A DNA stretch of 64,000 nt from Pseudomonas congelans (GTDB taxonomy: Bacteria > Pseudomonadota > Gammaproteobacteria > Pseudomonadales > Pseudomonadaceae), in assembly GCF_900103225.1 (NCBI RefSeq), contig NZ_FNJH01000001.1, positions 1,207,533 to 1,271,532 of the forward strand. The letters run 5' to 3'. This document shows, piece after piece, positions 53,160 to 64,000 of the stretch (position 1 is its first letter; each line of letters opens with the position of its first letter). Below the pieces are notes generated by a model, which saw only the letters and a list, made by a program, of their open reading frames with translations, ran no database searches and was not told where the DNA came from. Position numbers and translations under genes: made by a program.

Positions 53160-54899
53160 CTACTGCGCCTGACGTTCCAGGGGCGTATACGGTTTGAAGA
53201 ACCCGCTGCCCATCCATTGCGGTGTTTTTTCCGTGGTCAGCGGCTGGGCGCGCTGGTAGCTGTTTGCGTTTTTCGCGTAGCCCTTGTGGTCGTACTCGGC
53301 CATGAACGGGTACGGGAAGACCTTGCGGGTGCGTCCGCGATTGCCCACGTTTTCCTTGACCATCGACGCCGGCAGCGACTGTGCCAGCGGCCGCTGCCTG
53401 TTGCCGGCCTTCTCCGGGCCTGCCTGTCGGACAACGATGGCATCCGGGGCCCGGCTTTTTTCGACCCAGGCCATGACCGGTGTCAGCAGATCGACCAGGC
53501 TTGGCCCTTCCCCGCCGCCGCAGTGATAGACGCCGGGCAACATGTACAGCCTCGAGAATGCCTCGGTGCGGGTCCTGCCCATCTGCGCTTCAAGCGCCTC
53601 GTGATACGCCAGGGTGTTGAGCGGTGAGATGTTCGGGTCGGCCCAGCCGTGCCAGAGGATCAGCTTGCCGCCACGGCTGGCGAATGGTGAAAGATCAGGG
53701 TTGGTAGCGTCGTACAGCGCATGCAGCGGGCGCAGTTGGTCAAAGGTTTTCTTGTCGAACTCCAGCGTATTCAAATCGAAACCTGCGGACGGGTTCTTCT
53801 CGAACACAACGTTGCGAATGGCCTCCAGCGCGGCTTTTTCGCTGTACACAGTCTGATCGGCGCTGACCGGCACAAACACGCCAGCCCATGCCAGTTCCGA
53901 ACCCGGCTGCGGGCCGCCCAGGGTCAGCCGCTCGCCACTGGCTGCGTCTTTCGGGCCATCGTAAAAGCGTCTGACCGTGGCTACCTCATCCGCGCTCAGG
54001 CACGTGGCGGGATCGGCAGACGCCTTGCATTGCAACGCGGCGGGGTCGAAGTGGCAGATACGCGGATCCGCTATGAGGCCGTCGATCTGCCCGTCCAGCA
54101 GATCGCATTGGTCGAGTACGGCCTTGTGCAGCAACGGCAATCGTGAAGCGAGAAGGATCGGCTTGCCGTCTGCGCCGCGATTGGAGCGCGCCATCCAGCT
54201 GTGATACAGGGTTTTCTGCACTTGAAAATTGAGCGCCGGGGCTCCGGCAATGATGCCGTCGAAATCGTCCGGGTAGCGCTGCGCTTCGATCAACGCCTCT
54301 CGGCCGCCGTCCGAGCAGCCACTGAAGTAGGCGTATTGCGCTTTGCGACCATAGAACGCAGCGATCAGTTTCTTCGAGGCCAGTGCAGTGAGGTGCACAC
54401 CACGATGGGCGAAATCGGCGCGCTTTTGCGGGTCATCGCCAAAATGCTCGTCTGCCGCCCGATGTCCCATGTCGGTGGAGGCCACCGCGAATGCGCCAGC
54501 ACTCAGGGACGTGCAGCCATCAGCGGCGCGCACGGTCGAGTTGACGTTGCCACACAATCCACCGCAGCCGACTTGCAGGTAGCGCTGCTCCCAGGTGCGG
54601 GTTGGCAGCTCAAGCCTGAAATTGATCTCCGGTGCCAGTTGACCTTCCACGGCACACACCGCGACACCATCACGGGTCGATTCACTGGCCGCCAGCACAC
54701 GACTGCCCTGCCCGCCGATATCACTGATTTCCACGCTGCTCAGTGCAGCACAGCTGCTGACCGGTTTGACCACTGCAAGCCGGGCCGTATTGTCGACGGT
54801 TGCAGAAGATGCCATGCGGGCCTGAGCCGGCGTCTGAAGGCTGAGTGAAGTGACCAGCAGCAACAAGGCGTGGGCGTACTTCGGCTGGGAGGGTTTCAT
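53160..54899 (-). CDS. Tannase/feruloyl esterase family protein (secreted)
   Basis: 579 residues. A signal peptide (ALLLLVTSLSLQTPAQA) is followed by the tannase fold. The nucleophile is Ser196 in FSGCSDGGREAL, the acid Asp lies in HGWADPNISPL and the His in PGVYHCGGGEG. Paired cysteines (CAVEG, CGGLCGN, GCTSL, ICHFDP, TCLSAD) suggest disulphides, including the conserved one joining the catalytic region. AGGAG is placed 5 nt before the ATG. It would act in the periplasm or outside, freeing ferulic or gallic acid from plant esters. Its product would feed the aromatic uptake and oxidation genes at the left end of the window (inference). Confidence 0.88.
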   Translation of the reverse strand: MKPSQPKYAHALLLLVTSLSLQTPAQARMASSATVDNTARLAVVKPVSSCAALSSVEISDIGGQGSRVLAASESTRDGVAVCAVEGQLAPEINFRLELPTRTWEQRYLQVGCGGLCGNVNSTVRAADGCTSLSAGAFAVASTDMGHRAADEHFGDDPQKRADFAHRGVHLTALASKKLIAAFYGRKAQYAYFSGCSDGGREALIEAQRYPDDFDGIIAGAPALNFQVQKTLYHSWMARSNRGADGKPILLASRLPLLHKAVLDQCDLLDGQIDGLIADPRICHFDPAALQCKASADPATCLSADEVATVRRFYDGPKDAASGERLTLGGPQPGSELAWAGVFVPVSADQTVYSEKAALEAIRNVVFEKNPSAGFDLNTLEFDKKTFDQLRPLHALYDATNPDLSPFASRGGKLILWHGWADPNISPLNTLAYHEALEAQMGRTRTEAFSRLYMLPGVYHCGGGEGPSLVDLLTPVMAWVEKSRAPDAIVVRQAGPEKAGNRQRPLAQSLPASMVKENVGNRGRTRKVFPYPFMAEYDHKGYAKNANSYQRAQPLTTEKTPQWMGSGFFKPYTPLERQAQ

Positions 54900-55016
54900 G
54901 AGAACTCCTGTTCATGAAGGATCAAAATCACAGTGCGAACCTGCAAATGGCCGCACTGTGCGTAGGGGTAAAACGTTTAACCCCGGCGATAATTCAAAGG
55001 CTAGTAGAAAAAACCG

Positions 55017-56426
55017 TCACCGATTCCATCCGCCGCCCATGACCTTGTAGAGCGTGACCCGGTTGCTCTGCTCTGTCAGGCGCAGGGAAATCAGGTCCTG
55101 CTCGGCACTGTACAGCGAGCGTTGCGACTCGAGCGCCTCCAGGTAACTCTGCGATCCGCCACGGTACAGAGCGTCGGCCAATTCGTAGCTTCCGCGGCTG
55201 GCATCGGTATAGGCCTGCTGTGCGGCAAGCCGCTCATCCAGCGTGCTGCGCACCGCCAGAGCATCGGCCACTTCCTTGAATGCAGTCTGGATCGTCTGCT
55301 GATAGGTCTGAATCTGGATCTGGTTCTCGACCTTGGCCGAGTCCAGCGTGGCACGATTGGCGCCGCCATCGAAAATCGGCACGCTGATGCTTGGCGCAAA
55401 GCTCCACGCGCCGGTTCCGGACTTGAACAGACCCGACAGGCTGGAGCTGGAAGAGCCTGCACTGGCGGTCAGGGTGATGCTGGGGAAGAACGCCGCACGC
55501 GCTGCACCGATATCAATGTTCGCGGCTTTCAGCGTGTGCTCGGCACTCAGCACGTCCGGGCGACGTTGCAGGAGGCTGGAAGGCAGGCCATCCGGCACCT
55601 GCACCAATTGCGCCACCGACTGCATGTCGGCATTGGGCAGCAGCTCCTCCGGCAGATCGCTGCCCACCAGCAGACACAGGGCGTTACGGTCCTGAAGAAT
55701 CTGGCTTTTATATTGCGCCACATCGCCCCTCGCCGATTCGACCGTTGTCTGCGCCTGGGCCACTTCCAGCCCGGAAGAACCGCCCAGCGCATGACTGCTT
55801 CGGGTCAGGTCGTAGCTTTTCTGCTGGCTGGCCAGCGTGTCTTCGGCAAGTTTCAGAAGCTGGTTGTCGGCGGCCAGGGTCAGCCAGCCGGTCGCCACTT
55901 CGGCGATCAGGCTGATCTGCGTGCTGCGCCGGGTTTCGGTCAACGCCAGATAATCCTCGAGCGCTTCGTCCTGAAGGTTCTGGATACGCCCGAATACGTC
56001 CAGTTCATAGCTGCTCAAGCCAAGCTGCGCGCTGTACTCATGGCTGATCGACGAGCCTCCGGTCATGGAGGTCGATGACGGCGTGCGTGTATGCGTTCCG
56101 CTGCCACTGGCATCAATGGTCGGCAGGCTCGCCGCCCGTTCGATGCGATATTGCGCCTGCGCTTTCTCGACGTTGAGGCTGGCCAGGCGCAGGTCGCGGT
56201 TATTCACCAGCGCCAGGGTCTGCAGGCGCACCAGGCGGTTATCGATGAAAAAATTCTGCCATTCGATGTCCGTGGGCACGCTGGCCGACGCAACCGGCTG
56301 GTCCGCTGTCGCTGGCAGCCATTGGTTTGAAACCGGCGCTTCAGGGCGCTGATAGTCCGGGGCAAGGTTGACGCAGCCCGCAAGCAGCGCCGTGACAGCC
56401 AGCGAAGGCCAGAAAAGACGCATCAT
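55017..56426 (-). CDS. RND efflux outer-membrane lipoprotein (OprM/NodT family)
   Basis: 469 residues. The lipobox is LLAGC near residue 18, followed by [14 protein letters not shown], the classic OprM start. Two repeated helical hairpin domains ([23 protein letters not shown] and [22 protein letters not shown]) form the trimeric channel. Its ATG overlaps the stop of the RND pump gene, so it is cotranslated. An ATG at 56423 is an equal start. It completes a tripartite pump with the adjacent AcrA- and AcrB-like proteins. Confidence 0.93.
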   Translation of the reverse strand: MMRLFWPSLAVTALLAGCVNLAPDYQRPEAPVSNQWLPATADQPVASASVPTDIEWQNFFIDNRLVRLQTLALVNNRDLRLASLNVEKAQAQYRIERAASLPTIDASGSGTHTRTPSSTSMTGGSSISHEYSAQLGLSSYELDVFGRIQNLQDEALEDYLALTETRRSTQISLIAEVATGWLTLAADNQLLKLAEDTLASQQKSYDLTRSSHALGGSSGLEVAQAQTTVESARGDVAQYKSQILQDRNALCLLVGSDLPEELLPNADMQSVAQLVQVPDGLPSSLLQRRPDVLSAEHTLKAANIDIGAARAAFFPSITLTASAGSSSSSLSGLFKSGTGAWSFAPSISVPIFDGGANRATLDSAKVENQIQIQTYQQTIQTAFKEVADALAVRSTLDERLAAQQAYTDASRGSYELADALYRGGSQSYLEALESQRSLYSAEQDLISLRLTEQSNRVTLYKVMGGGWNR

Positions 56427-59400
56427 GCTTCACCTGTAGATGTGGGTTGAGCCGCCGGAGCATTGCCTGACGAACGACTGAAGCGGCGACGCACTTCGAC
56501 GAAGAACAGCGGCACCAGGAAAATACCCAGCACAGTGGCGCTGAACATGCCGCCCAGAACGCCCGTGCCGATCGCATTGCGCCCGGCCGAGCCTGCACCG
56601 CTGCTGAGGGCCAGCGGCAGCACACCGAACATGAATGCCAGCGAAGTCATCAGAATCGGACGCAGGCGTTGCCGGGCGGCAAGAAGGGTCGCCTCATGCA
56701 GGCTTTTGCCCTGTTCCTGAAGATGTTTGGCGAACTCGACGATCAGGATCGCGTTTTTCGCCGCCAGGCCCACCGTGGTCAGCAAGCCCACCTGAAAATA
56801 CACGTCATTGCTCAAGCCACTGATGCGGGTCGCCAGTACCGCGCCGACCACACCCAGCGGCACCACGAGCATGACCGAGAACGGCACCGACCAGCTCTCG
56901 TACAAGGCTGCCAGGCAGAGGAATACGAACAGCACTGAAATGGCGTAGAGCATCGGCGCCTGGGACCCGGACAAGCGCAGTTGGTAGGACTGCCCCGTCC
57001 ACTCGTAACCGATGCCCTCGGGAAGTTGCTTGATGATGGCTTCAACGGCATCCATCGCTGTACCCGAGCTGACGCCCGGCGCAGGATCGCCCACCACTTC
57101 AAGTGACGAGCTGCCGTTGTAACGCTCCAGCAACGGCGAGCCGTAGCTCCAACGACTGCTGGCGAACGATGAGAACGGGACCATTTCGTCATTGCTGTTG
57201 CGCACGAACCAATGGTCCAGATCAGCTGATTGCATGCGCGAAGCAGCCTCGCCCTGCACGTAGACTTTTTTCACTCGCCCCTGATTGAGGAAGTCATTGA
57301 TGTAGCTGCCGCCCAGCGCAGTGGACAGGGTCGAGTTGATGTCACTGGTGGACAGGCTCAATGCACCGGCCTTGCGGTCGTCGATGGTCACTTTCAACTG
57401 CGGAGTGTCGTCCAGGCCGTTGCTGCGCACGCCCAGCATGCTCGAGTCCTTTCTCGCCAGTTCGATAAACTGCTCGCGTGCCGCCACCAGTGCCTCATGC
57501 CCCACACCACCGAGGTCCTTGAGTTGCACATCGAACCCCGAACTCTGCCCCAGGCCACGTACCGCAGGGGGCTGCATGACAAACACACTGGCGTCGCCGA
57601 TGCTCGCCAGGGCCAGCGTCGCGCGCTGTGCCACCTGCGCTGCGCCCTGCTCCTTGCCGGAGCGCTCGCTCCAGTCCTTGAGTTTGATGAATGCCCTGGC
57701 GGTGTTCTGACTGTTACCGCCCATCCCCAGCCCGGAAATGCTGATCAATGCCTCGACTTCCGGCTGCTTGAGCATGTAAGCCTCGAACTGCCTCATTACC
57801 GCCTGTGTACGGCTGTCGGCAGCGCCCACCGGCAGCTGGATCTGCGCCATCAGCGCGCCCTGGTCTTCATCCGGCAGGAACGACGTGGGCAGGCTGACGT
57901 AACCCAGCGCCATGACCACCAGCACCAGCGCATACACCAGCAGACCCCGTCCGCGATGTTCGATGACTCCGCTCACGCCTCGCTGATAGCGGTCGGCACT
58001 GCGCTCGAACGTGCGGTTGAACCAGCCGAAAAAGCCACCCCGTTGTGCGTGCAGTTGCGCATCCGACGATTTGAGCATCGTTGCGCACAACGCTGGCGTC
58101 AGGGTCATTGCAACCAGCACCGAGAGCAGCATGGCCGAAACAATGGTCACCGAAAACTGCCGGTAGATAATCCCGGTGGAACCGCTGAAAAAGGCCATCG
58201 GAATGAACACGGCGCTCAGCACCAGCGCGATACCGATCAGCGCGCTGGTAATTTCATCCATTGATTTGCGGGTCGCTTCCAGCGGGCTCAGGTGCTCTTC
58301 GCCCATCACCCGCTCGACGTTTTCCACCACCACAATGGCATCGTCGACCAGCAGGCCGATGGCCAGGACCATCGCGAACATGGTCAGGGTATTGATCGAG
58401 TAGCCGAACAGCGCCAGCACGCCGAACGTGCCCAGCAGCACCACTGGCACGGTAATCGCCGGAATCAGCGTGGCGCGCAGGTTCTGCATGAACAGAAACA
58501 TGATCAGCACCACCAGCACGATCGCCTCCCCCAGCGATTTCACCACCTCCTTGATCGACAGGCTCACGAATGGCGTGGTGTCATAGGCAATCACTGTCTT
58601 CAGTTGCATTTGCGCGGGGTAGAACGGTTCCAGCTCCTTGAGTCTGGCCTTGATCGCTTCGCCAACGCTCAGCGCGTTTGCGCCTGACGCCAGCTGGATA
58701 CCCATCGCCGCCGCAGGCCTGCCATTGAGCGCCGAGTTGATGTCATAGCTCTCGCTGCCCAGCTCCACCCGCGCCACATCGCGCAAGAGCACAACGGCAC
58801 CGTCACTGGAAGATTTGACGACCACGTTCTCGAACTGCTCGGGTGTCTGCAGCTTGCTGCGGGCACTGATGGTCGCATTCAGTTGCTGACCTTCCACCGC
58901 AGGCAAAGCTCCCAACTGGCCTGCCGAGACCTCAGTGTTCTGCGCCTCCAGGGCCGAGCTGATGTCGGAGGGCATCAATGCGTACTTTTCCAGCCTGGCC
59001 GGGTCCAGCCAGATACGCATCGCATACCCCGAACCCAGGGTCTGCACGTCACCGACGCCATCCACACGGCTGAGTTGATCGAGCAGCGTGCTGGAAATGT
59101 AATCACCGATCTGCGTGCCGGTGACGCTTTCGTTATCGGAGGCCAGGGCGACCAGCATGAGAAAGTCGGAACTGCCCTTGGTCACCGTCAGACCTTCACT
59201 CTGCACGCTTTGCGGCAGACGCGATTCGGCCTGCTGCAGCTTGTTCTGCACCTGCATCTGCGCCACATCAGGGTCGGTGCCTGCGGCGAAGGTCAGGCTG
59301 ATGCTCGCACTGCCCGCAGAGCTGCTGGAGGCGGACATATAGGTCAGACGGTCCAGCCCCTTCATCTGCTGCTCAATGACCTGCGTGACGGAGTCTTCGA

Positions 59401-59569
59401 CGGTCTTGGCCGATGCGCCAGTGTAAGTGGCAGAGATTTTTACCGTCGGCGGCGCGATATTGGGGTATTGCTCAAGTGGCAGCTGGCTGATGGATAGCCC
59501 ACCGGCGAACATGATGCAGATGGCAATGACCCAGGCGAAGATGGGCCGATCAATGAAGAAACGAGCCAT
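56423..59569 (-). CDS. RND multidrug efflux pump, HAE1 (AcrB/MexB) family
   Basis: 1048 residues, full length. N-terminal [20 protein letters not shown] is the AcrB start. The proton-relay segment [18 protein letters not shown] (about 400-417) has paired Asp residues, and the matching [28 protein letters not shown] segment lies in the second half. The two porter domains are present. It follows the membrane-fusion gene by 2 bp and overlaps the outer-membrane gene. The whole operon is divergent from baeSR-like regulators. Substrates are likely amphiphilic drugs, plant phenolics or detergents. Confidence 0.95.
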   Translation of the reverse strand: MARFFIDRPIFAWVIAICIMFAGGLSISQLPLEQYPNIAPPTVKISATYTGASAKTVEDSVTQVIEQQMKGLDRLTYMSASSSSAGSASISLTFAAGTDPDVAQMQVQNKLQQAESRLPQSVQSEGLTVTKGSSDFLMLVALASDNESVTGTQIGDYISSTLLDQLSRVDGVGDVQTLGSGYAMRIWLDPARLEKYALMPSDISSALEAQNTEVSAGQLGALPAVEGQQLNATISARSKLQTPEQFENVVVKSSSDGAVVLLRDVARVELGSESYDINSALNGRPAAAMGIQLASGANALSVGEAIKARLKELEPFYPAQMQLKTVIAYDTTPFVSLSIKEVVKSLGEAIVLVVLIMFLFMQNLRATLIPAITVPVVLLGTFGVLALFGYSINTLTMFAMVLAIGLLVDDAIVVVENVERVMGEEHLSPLEATRKSMDEITSALIGIALVLSAVFIPMAFFSGSTGIIYRQFSVTIVSAMLLSVLVAMTLTPALCATMLKSSDAQLHAQRGGFFGWFNRTFERSADRYQRGVSGVIEHRGRGLLVYALVLVVMALGYVSLPTSFLPDEDQGALMAQIQLPVGAADSRTQAVMRQFEAYMLKQPEVEALISISGLGMGGNSQNTARAFIKLKDWSERSGKEQGAAQVAQRATLALASIGDASVFVMQPPAVRGLGQSSGFDVQLKDLGGVGHEALVAAREQFIELARKDSSMLGVRSNGLDDTPQLKVTIDDRKAGALSLSTSDINSTLSTALGGSYINDFLNQGRVKKVYVQGEAASRMQSADLDHWFVRNSNDEMVPFSSFASSRWSYGSPLLERYNGSSSLEVVGDPAPGVSSGTAMDAVEAIIKQLPEGIGYEWTGQSYQLRLSGSQAPMLYAISVLFVFLCLAALYESWSVPFSVMLVVPLGVVGAVLATRISGLSNDVYFQVGLLTTVGLAAKNAILIVEFAKHLQEQGKSLHEATLLAARQRLRPILMTSLAFMFGVLPLALSSGAGSAGRNAIGTGVLGGMFSATVLGIFLVPLFFVEVRRRFSRSSGNAPAAQPTSTGEA

Positions 59570-59571
59570 GT

Positions 59572-60774
59572 TCAGCCCTCCTTCACAGTAGCGGCAGTGG
59601 CCGAAGCACCCGGCGCTGGCGAATCGGCATTGTCGGCGCTCTGCACGCGAACCTCGGTGCCGACCAGGGTTTTCTGCCCGCCTTCGACCACGACCTGATC
59701 ATTGGCCTTGAGCCCGCTGCTCACCCACCACTGGTTGCCCACCGTGCGGTCGACGCTGATCACCCGCTGCTCGATCTTGCCGTCAACCACCAGCAACACC
59801 GTGGTCTGGCCACTGGCACTGCGGGTGACGGCCTTTTGCGGAATCAGGATCGCGTTCTGATCCTGCGCCTGCTCCAACACCGCCACCACGTACATGCCGG
59901 GCAGCAACAGCCGCTCCGGGTTGGCAAAGCTGGCACGCAGGGTCACGGTGCCAGTGCCTTCATTGACGCTGACGCCGCTGAATTGCAGGCGGCCGTCCTG
60001 GTTGTAGGTGCTGCCGTCATCCAGCTTGAGGGTGATTCGAGCTTCCCCGTCGCTGTTGGTTTGCAGCTTGCCACTGGCCAGGTCGCGCTTGAGCCGCAGC
60101 AACTCGGTGGTGGACTGGGTGACATCGACGTAAATCGGGTCCAGTTGCTGAACCGTGGTCAGTGCGGTGTCCTGCTGGGCCACCACCAATGCACCGGGGG
60201 TCACGGTCGAGGTCTCGATACGCCCACTGATGGGTGCGGTAATCCGTGTGTAAGCCAGATTGATGCGTGCAGTCTGCACATCGGCCTCCGCCACTTTCAC
60301 CTCGGCGGCAGCAGTCAGCAGGCTGGCCTCGGCGTCTTCTTTATCCTGCTGGCTGATGGCATCGATCCTGGCCAGTTGCACATCGCGTTTGGCGGTGGCC
60401 TGTGCGGACTTGAGCGTGGCACGGGACTTGGCGAGTGTGGCCTGCGATTCAGCCAGTGCCGCCTGATAGGTCGCGCTGTCGAGCTGGTACAACGGCTGAC
60501 CTGCCTTGATTTCGGCACCTTCGACGAACAGTCGCTGCTGCACGATGCCACTGACCTGGGGCCGTATCTCGGCAACCATGAACGCTTTGGTGCGCCCCGC
60601 CAGTTCGGTGGTCAGCGACTGGCTACGCGGTTTGACAGTGACCACCGACACGGTCGGTTTCTGCGCAGCAGGCGGCGAATTACCGTCTGAACAACCGCTC
60701 AGAAGACCGATAAGGGCTGCGTAGATGACGAAGGTCAAAGTCATCAGGTATTTAGCGAAAATCTTGCTCGACAT
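59572..60774 (-). CDS. RND efflux periplasmic membrane-fusion protein (AcrA/MexA family)
   Basis: 400 residues. The lipoprotein signal LLSGC lies near residue 28. The biotinyl-lipoyl half domains ([30 protein letters not shown] and [13 protein letters not shown]) flank a long alpha-helical hairpin rich in Ala, Gln and Lys. A beta-barrel part and an acidic tail end the protein. It is first in the three-gene pump operon and has a 144-bp divergent promoter region shared with the sensor kinase. Confidence 0.93.
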   Translation of the reverse strand: MSSKIFAKYLMTLTFVIYAALIGLLSGCSDGNSPPAAQKPTVSVVTVKPRSQSLTTELAGRTKAFMVAEIRPQVSGIVQQRLFVEGAEIKAGQPLYQLDSATYQAALAESQATLAKSRATLKSAQATAKRDVQLARIDAISQQDKEDAEASLLTAAAEVKVAEADVQTARINLAYTRITAPISGRIETSTVTPGALVVAQQDTALTTVQQLDPIYVDVTQSTTELLRLKRDLASGKLQTNSDGEARITLKLDDGSTYNQDGRLQFSGVSVNEGTGTVTLRASFANPERLLLPGMYVVAVLEQAQDQNAILIPQKAVTRSASGQTTVLLVVDGKIEQRVISVDRTVGNQWWVSSGLKANDQVVVEGGQKTLVGTEVRVQSADNADSPAPGASATAATVKEG

Positions 60775-60918
60775 GATTGCCTCAGGACGTTGTGGCGAAA
60801 GCCTGACGTCAGACTGCGAGGCAAATGTGCAGGAAAATTGAAGATTGCCGCGTTGACTTGAAACTTGCTGTCACGAAGGCCTAAATGGACGCCGTCTTCA
60901 GGCAAAACCCGAGCCTTC

Positions 60919-62310
60919 ATGAAATCGAGCATCTCCACCAAACTGTTTGTCGCGGTACTGGCCAGCGTGCTGTCAGTGATCCTGATCATGGGCCTGACCG
61001 CGAACTGGAGTTTTGCCCGTGGCTTTCTGGGCTACCTCAACGAACAGGCCATGCAACGCATGTCGCCGGTTCTGCCGCGGCTGGCCGCTGCCTATGCGCG
61101 CGAAGGCAGTTGGGAATTCATGCGTGACAACAAGGATCGCTGGTTCGAAGTGATGCGCCCGGAGCCGGCGCAGGATTTCGCCATCCCCGGGCTGGCCACA
61201 CCGCCCACCTCAGACCTGACCGGCGCAGTGTTCCGGATCGCGCTGCTGGATGCGCAGAAGAATCTGGTGATGGGGTTTCCGGGGGTCCATGACGATGAGT
61301 TCATGCGCCCGGTGGAAGTGAACGGCAAAATCGTTGGCTGGATGGCGGTCACGCCCTTTCAAAGTGTCAGCGAGGCCGGTGGCGAGCGCTTTCAGCAGTA
61401 CCAGTTGCGCGCCAGCCTGGCGATGGGTGTGCTGTCGCTGCTGCTGGCCGTGCTGATTGCCTGGTGGATCGCGCGCACCCTGCTCGATCCGGTCAAACGT
61501 GTGGCCGCAGCAACCCATCGCCTTGCCGCAGGGGAATACGCCAGCCGCGTGGCGGTTTCCTCGAACGATGAGGTCGGTCAACTGGCACGCGACTTCAACC
61601 AGCTGGCGTACACCCTGGAACGCAATGAAAAGATGCGCCGCGAATTCATGGCCGACGTGTCTCACGAGCTGCGCACTCCGCTGTCGGTCTTGCGGGGCGA
61701 ACTGGAAGCCATCGAGGATGGCGTGCGCACACTGGATCAGGCGTCGATGAAGTCACTGCAGGGCGAGGTCGGCATGCTCAGCAAGCTGGTGGATGACCTG
61801 TATGAGTTGTCCCTGGCGGACGTGGGTGCCCTGACCTACCGCAAGGTCGACTGTGACCTGGCGGAGCTGCTGACGAACATCACGGACATGTTCGAGGAAC
61901 GTTGTGCTGCCCGTCAGTTGCAGTTGCGACTGGAGCTTGCTGTCGCCTCTCTGCCGGTGCACGCAGACCCCGGACGCCTGCAGCAATTGATCAGCAACCT
62001 TCTGGAAAACTCGGTGCGCTACACCGATGCTGGCGGCACTGTGCAGGTGCGTGCCGCCCTGCAGGGCGATGAGGTGCGCGTCGATGTGATGGATTCCGGC
62101 CCTGGCGTCGACCCGCAGCAATTGCCCAGGCTGTTCGAACGCTTCTATCGCGGTGAAGCCTCGCGTAACCGCGCCAGCGGCGGTGCGGGTCTGGGGCTGG
62201 CAATCTGTCACAGCATCGCCCTCGCCCACGGCGGCACCCTGAGCGCCGACCATTCGCCAACGGGCGGCCTCTGGCTGACCCTGTGCCTGCCCGGACACCT
62301 GCGCCCATGA
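60919..62310 (+). CDS. baeS: Sensor histidine kinase, BaeS-like
   Basis: 463 residues. Two membrane helices ([22 protein letters not shown] and [20 protein letters not shown]) bound a periplasmic sensor of about 130 residues. A HAMP domain (about 190-240) is followed by the phospho-acceptor H box [20 protein letters not shown] box [12 protein letters not shown] and G boxes DSGPGVD and GGAGLGLAI. The start at 60919 is chosen for the normal BaeS N-terminus. It is translationally coupled to the response regulator (ATGA) and divergent from the pump operon, so envelope stress or pump substrates are likely signals. Confidence 0.88.
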   Translation: MKSSISTKLFVAVLASVLSVILIMGLTANWSFARGFLGYLNEQAMQRMSPVLPRLAAAYAREGSWEFMRDNKDRWFEVMRPEPAQDFAIPGLATPPTSDLTGAVFRIALLDAQKNLVMGFPGVHDDEFMRPVEVNGKIVGWMAVTPFQSVSEAGGERFQQYQLRASLAMGVLSLLLAVLIAWWIARTLLDPVKRVAAATHRLAAGEYASRVAVSSNDEVGQLARDFNQLAYTLERNEKMRREFMADVSHELRTPLSVLRGELEAIEDGVRTLDQASMKSLQGEVGMLSKLVDDLYELSLADVGALTYRKVDCDLAELLTNITDMFEERCAARQLQLRLELAVASLPVHADPGRLQQLISNLLENSVRYTDAGGTVQVRAALQGDEVRVDVMDSGPGVDPQQLPRLFERFYRGEASRNRASGGAGLGLAICHSIALAHGGTLSADHSPTGGLWLTLCLPGHLRP

Positions 62311-62990
62311 CCGCTACAAGCATCGAAACGCCGATTCTTATTGTCGAAGACGAGCCCAAGCTGGCGTCGCTGATGCGCGACTACCTGATCGCGGCCGGGT
62401 ATTCGACCCACTGCCTGAGTAACGGGCTGGACGTTGTGCCCGCCGTCAGAGCGAACGCGCCCCAACTGATCCTGCTCGACATCATGCTGCCTGGCCGCAA
62501 CGGTATGGACATCTGCAAGGAACTGCGCAGCTTCAGCGACGTGCCTATTGTCATGATCACTGCACGCGTCGAGGAAATCGACCGTTTGCTCGGCCTGGAC
62601 CTCGGTGCCGACGACTACATCTGCAAACCGTTCAGCCCCCGTGAGATGGTCGCTCGCGTCAAAGCCATCTTGCGTCGGAGCTCTTCCAGCGAGCCGCACA
62701 CGCCCAAGGGTTTGCTGGTGGACGAAGCGCACTACCAGGCCTCGTTCAACGGTGTCACCCTGGACCTGACCCCGGTGGAACTGCGTCTGCTGGCCACCTT
62801 CGCCCGCTCTCCGGGCCGAGTCTTCTCCCGCGACCATCTGCTGGACAGGCTCTACTCGGATCACCGAGTAGTGACCGACCGCACCGTGGACAGCCACATC
62901 CGCAACCTGCGCCGCAAACTGGAACAGGCCTGCCCCGGTCAGGACCCGATCCAGTCGCTGTACGGGGTGGGCTACAAACTGGAGTTGTGA
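62307..62990 (+). CDS. baeR: OmpR-family response regulator, BaeR-like
   Basis: 227 residues. The receiver domain has acidic Glu/Asp near 14-16 (VEDEP), the phosphorylated Asp58 (LLDIMLPG) and Lys in ICKPFSPRE. The C-terminal winged helix has [32 protein letters not shown] and ends with VGYKLEL. The ATG overlaps the stop of the kinase gene. It probably activates the divergent RND operon and itself. Confidence 0.9.
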   Translation: MTATSIETPILIVEDEPKLASLMRDYLIAAGYSTHCLSNGLDVVPAVRANAPQLILLDIMLPGRNGMDICKELRSFSDVPIVMITARVEEIDRLLGLDLGADDYICKPFSPREMVARVKAILRRSSSSEPHTPKGLLVDEAHYQASFNGVTLDLTPVELRLLATFARSPGRVFSRDHLLDRLYSDHRVVTDRTVDSHIRNLRRKLEQACPGQDPIQSLYGVGYKLEL

Positions 62991-63040
62991 CCGGCACTGT
63001 GCTGAGCGCACATCATGCATCCATACCGTTCCGAGCGCTC

Positions 63041-63620
63041 AACATCGGACGCGGAGCGTCCAGAACGGCATGCCCACGCGGAGCATGGGCACGATAGTGG
63101 TCTGGAGAATCTCGTTCCTCACGCTCCAGCGTGGGAATGCCTATCGTGACGCTCCGCGTCACAAATCCGCACCGCGCCGCCGCCCCCAACATCGGACGCG
63201 GAGCGTCCAGAACGGCATGCCCACGCGGAGCATGGGCACGATATTTACAGGACTATCGTTCCTCACGCTCCAGCGTGGGAATGCCTGTCGTGACGCTCCG
63301 CGTCACAAATCCGCGCCGCGCCGCCGCACCCAACATCGGACGCGGAGCGTCCAGAGCGGCATGCCCACGCGGAGCATGGGCACGATAGTTACAGGACTAT
63401 CGTTCCTCACGCTCCAGCGTGGGAATGCCTGTCGTGACGCTCCGCGTCACAAATCTGCGCCGCGCCGCCGCCCCCAAAAGCGGACGTGGAGCGTCCAGAA
63501 AGGCATGCCCACGCGGAGCATGGGCACGATAGTGGTCTGGAGAATCTCGTTCCTCACGCTCCAGCGTGGGAATGCCTATCGTGACGCTCCGCGTCACAAA
63601 TCTGCGCCGCGCCGCCTGCG
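63041..63620. repeat. Four tandem copies of a roughly 145-bp palindromic repeat (BIME-like)
   Basis: Units begin near 63041, 63188, 63332 and 63476. Each contains three stem-loops: GGACGCGGAGCGTCC, GCCCACGCGGAGCATGGGC and CACGCTCCAGCGTG, and ends with GTGACGC-TCC-GCGTCAC. The copies differ by a few bases. There is no gene in this 650-bp gap. The last palindrome is the same as that near 2050, so one element family occurs at both ends of the window. Confidence 0.85.
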
Positions 63621-63639
63621 CAACGACAGTCATCACATT

Positions 63640-64000
63640 TCAGGCACTTTCCGTTTGCCGGTTGCGATGCAGCGCAGCCAGGTCGCGGAATCCGGCCCCC
63701 GGATGCCCTGCTTCCAGGCGCGGCCCGTCGCCAAACAGCTTTTCGCGCAACGTGCCCTTGGCGTATTCGGTCTTGTAGACGCCGCGCTTCTGAAGCTCCG
63801 GCACCAACAGCTCGACCGCATCGATGAAGGTTTCATGGGTCAGCGCGTAAGCCAGGTTGAACCCGTCGACGTCGGTTTCTTCAACCCACTCCTGCAGCAG
63901 ATCGGCCACGGTTACCGGACTGCCGACAAACAGCGGGCCGAAGCCACCGATTCCGACCCAATCGGCCAGTGCCTGCGGTGTCCATATCGTGTTCGGGTCT
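63640..64000 (-). CDS. FMN-dependent monooxygenase (NtaA/SnaA/SoxA/DszA type), C-terminal part
   Basis: The frame is open to the right edge and covers the last 120 codons. PNTIWTPQALADWVGIGGFGPLFVGSP and VADLLQEWVEETDVDGFNLAYALTHETFIDAVELLVPELQKRG are the hallmark end of the two-component flavin-dependent luciferase-like monooxygenases that act on nitrilotriacetate, dibenzothiophene or sulphur compounds. It ends LREKLFGDGPRLEAGHPG... as in the family. The N-terminus lies outside the window. Possibly part of a sulphur-source or xenobiotic oxidation operon. Confidence 0.85.
   Translation of the reverse strand, partial: DPNTIWTPQALADWVGIGGFGPLFVGSPVTVADLLQEWVEETDVDGFNLAYALTHETFIDAVELLVPELQKRGVYKTEYAKGTLREKLFGDGPRLEAGHPGAGFRDLAALHRNRQTESA

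Noticed and set aside
57230..58264. 344-codon plus-strand frame in the efflux region
   Set aside because: Antisense shadow of the RND pump gene.

Overview
This 64 kb window comes from a gamma-proteobacterial chromosome, almost certainly a Pseudomonas and most likely one of the P. syringae group. The evidence is the high GC content, the REP-type palindromes, the P. stutzeri-type trehalose synthase, Crc/Hfq-type CA motifs in leaders, and the gene families present. The species call is inference; no rRNA or housekeeping marker is present.

Layout. (1) 0-8 kb is an aromatic/lignin-monomer catabolic block: an OprD-type porin (cut by the left edge), an AAHS-type MFS importer, an outer-membrane MetA/SphA-like protein, coniferyl-alcohol dehydrogenase (CalA), an aryl-aldehyde dehydrogenase and a XylR/DmpR-type sigma54 activator. 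A sigma54 promoter and activator sites lie between the last two. (2) 7.9-13 kb holds trehalose synthase, a LysR gene broken at an A8 tract, a DJ-1/PfpI protein and an FtrA-type regulator. (3) 12.9-25.2 kb is a 10-gene, tightly packed minus-strand operon and the main discovery of the window. It encodes a cupin, a methionyl-tRNA-synthetase-like enzyme with no KMSKS lysines, a DAO-type flavin oxidase, an ornithine/lysine N-hydroxylase, an SbnA-SbnB fusion for 2,3-diaminopropionate, an NAD(P)/FAD protein, a receptor-like protein without signal peptide, a LysE exporter, an Fe-alcohol dehydrogenase and a beta-lactamase-fold hydrolase. The first enzymes match the hydrazine (N-N bond) forming machinery known from actinomycetes. 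Two 19-bp palindromes sit in front of the operon.

(4) 25.5-34.1 kb: a tyrosine recombinase, an orphan Xre/MbcA/ParS antitoxin, an acuI/acuR pair with matching operators, a nitronate monooxygenase, modABC behind a ModE box, topoisomerase IB and tRNA-Leu(UAA). (5) 34.1-44.8 kb is a decayed accessory region next to that tRNA: small phage-like genes, a RelA/SpoT toxSAS-like gene interrupted by an amber codon, a truncated cytosine methyltransferase, an intact chemoreceptor, and a small secreted-protein gene with a decayed paralogue. (6) 44.8-53 kb: the MesX/MesD folate-independent methionine synthase pair, a VOC/2-oxoglutarate oxygenase/isochorismatase-hydrolase group, a phage head-protein remnant, a bicupin, a LysR regulator and tRNA-Cys. 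(7) 53-64 kb: a tannase/feruloyl esterase, an RND efflux operon with divergent BaeSR-like two-component genes, a four-unit palindromic repeat array, and a flavin monooxygenase cut by the right edge.

How the parts fit: the two ends of the window deal with plant phenolics (import, oxidation, ester cleavage, efflux). The central operon looks like a dedicated pathway making and exporting a small nitrogen-rich, hydrazine-containing amino-acid metabolite without any NRPS.
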